Position numbers and translations under genes: made by a program. The notes beneath the pieces are model-generated. The model was not told where the DNA came from, searched no databases, and saw only the letters and a program-made list of their open reading frames with translations. From the NCBI GenBank assembly GCA_021299675.1, contig JAJTIF010000180.1:1-6600 (forward strand): a stretch of 6,600 nt of DNA, read 5' to 3'. Shown here piece after piece: positions 1-6,200 of this stretch (position 1 is its first letter; each line of letters begins with the position of its first letter). This DNA is from Pseudomonadota bacterium (GTDB lineage: Bacteria; Bdellovibrionota; Bacteriovoracia; Bacteriovoracales; Bacteriovoracaceae).

Positions 1-230
1 AGTAAACTACCTGAGCAAAGTTAGTAAACCAGCAATTGGATACAACCCAACCCATCTCGTTCTTTTTCATGTTTGCCCAATCCAATTTGATGAGTTCGGC
101 TCCACAAAGCCCACCATAGAATCCCAGTACAGAACAGACCTGAATTGTAAGGGTGTTGTATACCGTACCTTGTGAAGCAAGGAGGGAGCCTCATTCCAGA
201 ACTTGACCAATTGTTGTGGTCAAAACAGAG
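1..230. other. Probable 3' flanking DNA, no confident gene
   Basis: This stretch lies beyond the A-rich tail. Several frames are open for 57-69 codons on both strands, so openness alone means little. The most protein-like is on the minus strand from 190 to the window edge, preceded by an in-frame TGA at 191-193. It contains QGTVYNTLTIQ, then LDWANMKKNEMGWVV and W-x-T-x4-Q-V-V. This weakly recalls the RNase H end of Ty1/copia polyproteins (K/QGT...L, DWA...GYV, SW...Q..VA) but is shorter between motifs. I treat it as possible decayed transposon or host sequence, not as a gene. Confidence 0.4.
203..223. other. Short inverted repeat (7-bp stem, 7-nt loop)
   Basis: TTGACCA (203-209) and TGGTCAA (217-223) are perfect inverted complements around the loop ATTGTTG. 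It sits 8 bp beyond the A-rich tail on the 3' side of the element. It may be chance, host sequence, or a 3' RNA hairpin if the element extends further than I place it. Confidence 0.35.
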
Positions 231-231
231 C

Positions 232-252
232 TTTCTTTTTATTTATTTATTT
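232..252 (-). repeat. A-rich (AAAT)n 3' tail of the element
   Basis: On the minus strand the tract starts with three AAAT units and continues AAAAAGAAAG. LINEs commonly end in poly(A) or short A-rich tandem repeats generated during target-primed reverse transcription. It begins 39 bp after the stop codon, so the 3' UTR is very short. I take this as the probable 3' terminus. A second copy elsewhere in the genome would settle the boundary. Confidence 0.6.
238..251 (-). promoter_or_regulatory. Overlapping polyadenylation signals (AATAAA x3)
   Basis: Read on the minus strand, AATAAA occurs three times in overlapping register (plus-strand 246-251, 242-247 and 238-243), about 41-54 bp after the TAA stop. 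In eukaryotic transcripts this hexamer directs cleavage 10-30 nt downstream. It could end the element RNA, but the same bases also form the AAAT tail, so signal and tail cannot be separated. Confidence 0.5.
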
Positions 253-291
253 GGGTTAGCCAGTGGCCACTTTGTGATTTGTAATAAGGGG

Positions 292-3200
292 TTAAGTGAT
301 AGGGGTGATGTGGCACGGGTTATTTTTGTTTGTGTGCGAATTGGGCTTCTTGCAAAAGTTCTTGAGGTTAACTCCTTCTTTCTTCCTTAGTTTCCTCATA
401 AGTTTCAGATGTTTCTTGTATAAGTCGTGGGAGCCCATGATCATGGTTCTGTTTATGGTGAGTAAGACGTTGTTTATCCTCTTCTTGGGTAACTCTTTTA
501 GTTTCCCTTGGGCACGTATGAACTTGACGAAAGAATCTGGTAGGTATCCTAGGCAAGCTCGTTTGAGTATGTTGACTTCCTCTATGTTGTCGAGGCGGTT
601 TCTTTCTTTGAGGGCTGCGATAGCTGGTTCTGGGTAGTCTCTGTGCATTCTGTATTTGGCTCTGTTTTTGATGGAGGTAAGTTTGAGCGCGTGGGTGACG
701 AGGATTTCTTCGTTGAATTTTGGTTTGTGTTTCTTTTTCCCTGATTTGTTAGATTCCCTTCCTTTATTCGTAGGGACCCAGTCCCTTTCCACTTTGAACA
801 GGAGCGGGTTGTCTGGATTGCATTCGTTGCATTCTACTTGGCTCTCAGCCCCTTCCAACTCTTCATGAGGGACTTTTATGCCAATGCATTCCGGGTGAAA
901 CTTCTTTTTACACTTTGAGCAGGTGACGTATTTCCCATGCTCTGGTAGTTGGCAAAGGCATGGTGTTGGTCTGATGTCTGTTGTGGGTGGACTTAGTTCG
1001 TAGGTGCGTGCTCTGGCTTGGCACCAGTAGTACTGTTGGGTTTGTGTATTTGTAATAAGTTTGATGTTTTTTTCTATTTGATTCCAAATTTTCTTTTGTT
1101 TCTTTCTTAATGCTGGACAGGTATGGAGATGGAAAAGATCGCACCATTCTCCAGTGTTGCAAAGTTCGCAGATTGGCGTGGGGTATAAGGATTGGGCCTT
1201 AATCGATATCGCCTTGTTCTCCTTAGCTTTGTTTATTTGGAGGGGTTGGTTGGGGGAGCATCTAGAGGGGAGCCAGTAACCTAGGTTTCTTAACTTCAAG
1301 GTGGAGTTGATATATTTGTCAGTGGTATGTTTGTTTATTAAGTGACTATTTGAAAGGCTTAGGTTGAAATGTTCGAAATTACTGTGGTTCTTTTTGGTGT
1401 ATGTAAGCCTCTTCTGGTGGATGAGGTTCTTGTGGGCGGTTTTGAGGGCTACTGTTAAGCTGCCTTCATATACTGCATTGTTGACAATTACGTGGAAAGG
1501 AAGGTCGCCTAGGTATGGTGTAGGGTTTGGAGGAGGAGATGCTTCTCTTGACAGTTGAGAGGCTAATTCGTCTGCCTTTTCGTTTCCTTGTATGATCAAA
1601 TTGGCTATTGCTGGGCCAAATCTTCCTTCAAGGTATGCAATGCTCTTCTTTATGTTTTCTTTTGTTGAGTTTTTTGTGTTAGGGTCGTTGAGCTTTTTCT
1701 CTACGTGGCTATAGACTTTGATTATTTCTGGCTCGTGTATCTCCTGGTTGTAAGTGGCTTCCTTTGCATTGATTAGTCTAACTTTGTAGGAGAGGGCTGG
1801 GTCTTTGACCTTTTTGCTGTGGGTTTCTGGGATCTGTGGGTTTGTTCCAATATCTATGGCGCTTTGGCAGTCCACAAATATTACTGTTTTTTCCGTGCTG
1901 TGGATGTTGTGTAGGGCATATTCTAGGGCGTCCATCTCTCCTAGGAAGGAGCTTCCTTGTCTTTTAGATGGCCATGCCATACCCTTGGTTCTCGTTTTGC
2001 CTATAACGCAAGCGCTAGTGGTGAGGTTGTTACCTCGGTTAAAAGATCCGTCTGTCCAGATAGGTAAGACTTGACAATAATTTTCCTTGTCCTCTATGAG
2101 GTCTGTTTTGTTGTAGTGCTTGGGTCTGAAATGGAAGGGGGAGTTTGTGTTTTTGGTTTCTTTGATTTCTATATTAGCCAACTTTAGGGCTGAGAGTAAG
2201 TGCTTTGCGAGGTTGCTTCCCTCGTTAAGGTCGGGCTGGCTGTTCGAGAACAGATCTAGCTCGTTCAGACAGGCTTTAGGAAACGTGTTGGGGTGGTTTA
2301 GCCCATAACTAACTATATTTACAGGAAAGGTAATACTGTTGAGATGCGTTATGGAGACTAGACCTATGCCTCCGTATTCCGGGCTGTCCCAGAGTTTGGC
2401 TGGTGCATGGTTGCTGGCCAGGTTGGCTGAGTGTGTAATTATCTCTGCTAGGATTTTATCTAATTCTTTGCACTGGGCTGGGTTGAGGTTAATTACGTTA
2501 AGCTTGTAGTTGATGGCTGGGACGATTAGAGTGTTGATTAACTTCACCTTTTGCTTGGTGGTGAATTTTCTACGCCTCAACCTGAACGCAAAGAAGGTGG
2601 TTTTCTTTTTGAGCTCTTCGAATTGGGGAGTCCAGTCTAGTTTGGTGTTGAATAAAATGCCTAAGAGTTTGAAATTTTGTCCTTTGTCTAACTTCTCAAT
2701 GGTTTGGTTGTTGATTTTGATGTGGGCGGTTGTCGGTTTATTTGTGATGTGCGTACATTTTTTTTCGTTCAACCTGAGTCCTAACTGCTTCATGCATGTC
2801 TGGACAATGTCAAGCATTTGTTGCAGCTCTTCGCTGCTATTGGCAAACAGGGTGATGTCGTCTACAAAGGTGACATGGGGTATGGTGACTTGTCCTTCCT
2901 TGCCGAACTTATATCCTAGGCCTGATTCCTTTAGTTTGGTTAAAATAGGATTGATGTAGATGATCCAAAGTAACGGGCTGAGGCCACAACCTTGCTTCAC
3001 CCCTGAGTGGAAAGAAATGGGTTCTGGTACTTTGCCAAAAGGAGTGAAGATTGTGGCTTTGGTATCGAGGTAAATCACTTCAATGAGCTTGATTAGTTTA
3101 GTAGGAACTTTATAGTACTTCAGCGTTCTTTTCAGTAGGAAGAAGGAGACCGTGTCGTACGCTTTGGTGAGGTCTAAGCTAACCATGTGGAGGTCTTTGT

Positions 3201-6200
3201 CGTGGTCCCGAGCGTCCTCGACCACTGCTGCTATGGTGACCAGGGCTTGTCCTATAGAAGCGTCTTTTTTGGAGCCAAATTGGAGATCGTCTATGAGGTG
3301 GTTCCTGTGGAAATGCTCCGTGAGTTTTGTTTGTATTGCCTTGGTGAAGTACTTATAAACACAAGATAGGATTGCTATGGGTCTAAAATTGGTGGCAAAC
3401 GATAAGTCTAGGTTTGGCTTGGGGATAAGAACTAATTCTGCGAGTCTCCACTTATCCGGTATGGTGTTAGTATTCCAGCATTTGACCAAAAATTCTGCTA
3501 TCATGTTTTGGAACTGAGCCGGCAAATTTTTGATGACTTCATTTCCTAGGAGTTCCTCGCTATGGGGGGAAACGTGGTTTTTGGAGTCTCCTATAATATC
3601 CAGGAAGATGCTGGGTGAAACTGTTGGATCTGTGGTCACGATGTCCTCGATGCTGACTTTATTTTGGCAGAAGGGTATGTTACGTCCTTGCTTTTTCTTC
3701 TTAGCTAACTTTGGGTTATAGATGGCTTGCCAAAAATTCTTGGTGTTTTCTAGCCTCTCCTTGACATCGGTGATAAGCGTGACCTGCCAAGTTTTGTGGC
3801 TAGAGTTTCTTGTGACTGCTTCTTCGAGTGTATTGGGTTTTTGGTCATTGCATTCCGGGTCCGTGGCTACTTTGCTGAACGGGGGGGTTGTAGTTGATGC
3901 TTGTCTTTCTTGGAAACTTTTGAAAATAAGGTCTGGTTTGCATCTGATTTTGTGTTGTAGGTTGTCTATGTTTCTTTGGATGCCCTTGTTCTTGATGTTC
4001 CTGAGCTTATTGTTGAGATTTAGTAATGCCTTCTTTCTCGCTTTGGCTAATATTTTTAGGGTCTCTGCTGGTTTTGTTGCATCTAGGGTGAAAGAAATTC
4101 TCCCTTTGGAAGTTACGTGAATTTTCCTGCATACTTTGTTTAGCCTAGCCTGGTCGACTAGGTTTGTGAGGCAGAGGTCTTTGGTTCTGTCGATCTTGTC
4201 TATTACTTCTTGGCATCTGTGGAGCCCTCTATGGTTTGTGAGGGGGTCTAGTACTTTGCTGGTGAACCTTTCCTTCGCCACTCCGAAGATGGTTGAACAA
4301 GCTGCTTTGAGGGTGGCTATTATGCCTTCGTATGCGTTGTTGATCTGCTCTTGGCTTTTTTGGGGTGAGCTTGATTGGCTAACGTTATCCAGAATTTCTG
4401 CCTCTTTGGCTAACGTGTTTATGTCCAAGTTGGCTAGTTTGCGCTTAATCTCAGGTTGGGAGAGGTGTGACGTTCTAAGTCTAGGCCTGACTTCCGCCGT
4501 TGGCAGTTGCGGGATGCTTAGAGGGTCTGCTTCGTCGATGGTCAACTTGGCCCAGACCGCGCAGTGATCGCTAGAGGTGATTCGATTCAATTCCATGATG
4601 TCGGCTTCTTGAATTGTAACGTCTTTAGAAGTAAAAATATAATCGATTCTTGTCTCTTGTGTTTCGTGTTGGGCTTTGTTGAACTGAGTTCTTTTCCACG
4701 TGAATTTTACCCTGTTGGGGTGAAGGGAACGGAAAGTGTCCTGCAGTTCAAGGGTTTCTATGAGGTATTGGAACCCATCGAATTGTTTGTCTGATGGGAG
4801 TTGCGTGTCAAGTCCGGCAAGGTGAGCGTTCATGTCTCCTGCCAATATGATAGAGACTATTGTTCCCTCTTCTTGGTAAGTGTTTCTAATAGTACTGATG
4901 TAATCTGCAAGCTCAATGAAAAAATCGTTGTTTTGGGTTAGGGAGTTGGGGCCATATGTATTGATGAGGAGTATGACTTGGGATGGGCTGACTGTCCAAT
5001 GGTGGATTAATGTTCTGAATTTCTTCCCCGTCTCTGACCTGATGTTGGCCTTGAGGTTGTGGTTGAACAGGGTTGTTAGTCCTCTGTTTGTTCGAGCTTG
5101 GTTTGGATTGATAAGGTTTTTAGTTTTAGACTTTGTAACCTTTTGATGCTTTTTCCTAGATCTGTTGACGTACTTTGTCTCAATTTCTTCTCTGGTTCTA
5201 TGAGATCCCGCCACCAAGTAGTTGAAGCTTAGGTTTTGAGCTACCCCTTCAAATTGTTGTTGGGTTAGGTGGTCTTCTTGGAGGAAGATGATATTGTGCT
5301 GCCTGAGGGCATCGATAGCAGGATCTACTTTGTTGGGGTTCCCAAGGTTTAAAGATGCAATGCTGAATTCCAGTCCTTTGGCCGGTTGAAAGAAGGAGGC
5401 TATGATGAGAAATTTTACTAACTTGGAGTGGTTTAAGGTAAGGACGAAGTTGTAAACTAACTGAAGGGCTAGGTCTATTTTCCTATGGGCTGATTCGTTA
5501 GTCCTATCTGCAAGGCTTTTGATAGCATGGCCTATTCTCGTTCTGTATATGATGGCCTGACCGAGTGACGCTTTATAAAGGACTCTGTTTCTGGTCTTTA
5601 TGCTGAGTTTGTTGGTGGAGCGGGTTCTTTTTCCTTTGGGAGAAAGAAGGTGCCCTAGTAGCTTTAGAAAGTACAGGTGTTGTGCATCTGGGCTTGGTTT
5701 GCTCGGGTTTGGGTGTGCTGGGGGGAGAGGTATTAGAATGGTGGTTTTAAGTAAAATTTTGTTTGGAGTCGTCCACGCGTTGTAGGCTAGGGAGACTAGA
5801 ACGGGTTGTGTGATGGTTGACCAACAAGTGGGAGGGAGAGAGACTCGTTTTGAATTAGGAATGACCGAATATCTGCTTTGGGGCTTTGGTGCCCTGCGTT
5901 TTGCAAAAGTCAAATAGTTTAAGTAATTTGTTCTGGTGGGGATGCTTGTGAAGCCCCAATTTGGTTTAACTCGTTGTGATAATAAAGTGGAAGAAAGTTC
6001 TCCCGACTTTGCCCCTAGCGTATTAATGGTAGAGTTGAACTGGGAGGAAGGGTTTGGAGTGAGAAATAGGTTAAGGGCTAATGGCTTAGCTAAGCCTGGC
6101 TTAGAAGGCTTTTGATGGCCTAGGGTGGATGGCTCTAAGGAGCCTAGGTGAGAAGACCACATAGGGCCTAGGGTGGGTGGCTTTTTAGGGCCTGGTGCCA

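Noticed and set aside
262..271. Perfect 10-bp palindrome AGTGGCCACT in the 3' UTR
   Set aside because: It has no loop, is too short for a stable hairpin and is expected by chance at this scale; no partner site was seen.
908..1162. Minus-strand 84-codon frame overlapping the CCHC/PHD region
   Set aside because: The overlapping main frame carries the zinc-ligand patterns, while this alternative frame shows no motif.
2510..2959. Plus-strand open frame of 149 codons
   Set aside because: It lies antisense to the reverse transcriptase; its residues mirror the RT coding strand and show no domain. Other plus-strand frames across 296-6358 are rejected for the same reason.
3722..4567. Two adjacent plus-strand open frames (132 and 143 codons) with hydrophobic, membrane-like composition
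   Set aside because: They are antisense to the Lys/Asn/Gln-rich EN-RT linker; reverse complements of AAN, AAR and CAN codons read as Phe, Leu, Val and similar residues, which gives false membrane-like proteins.
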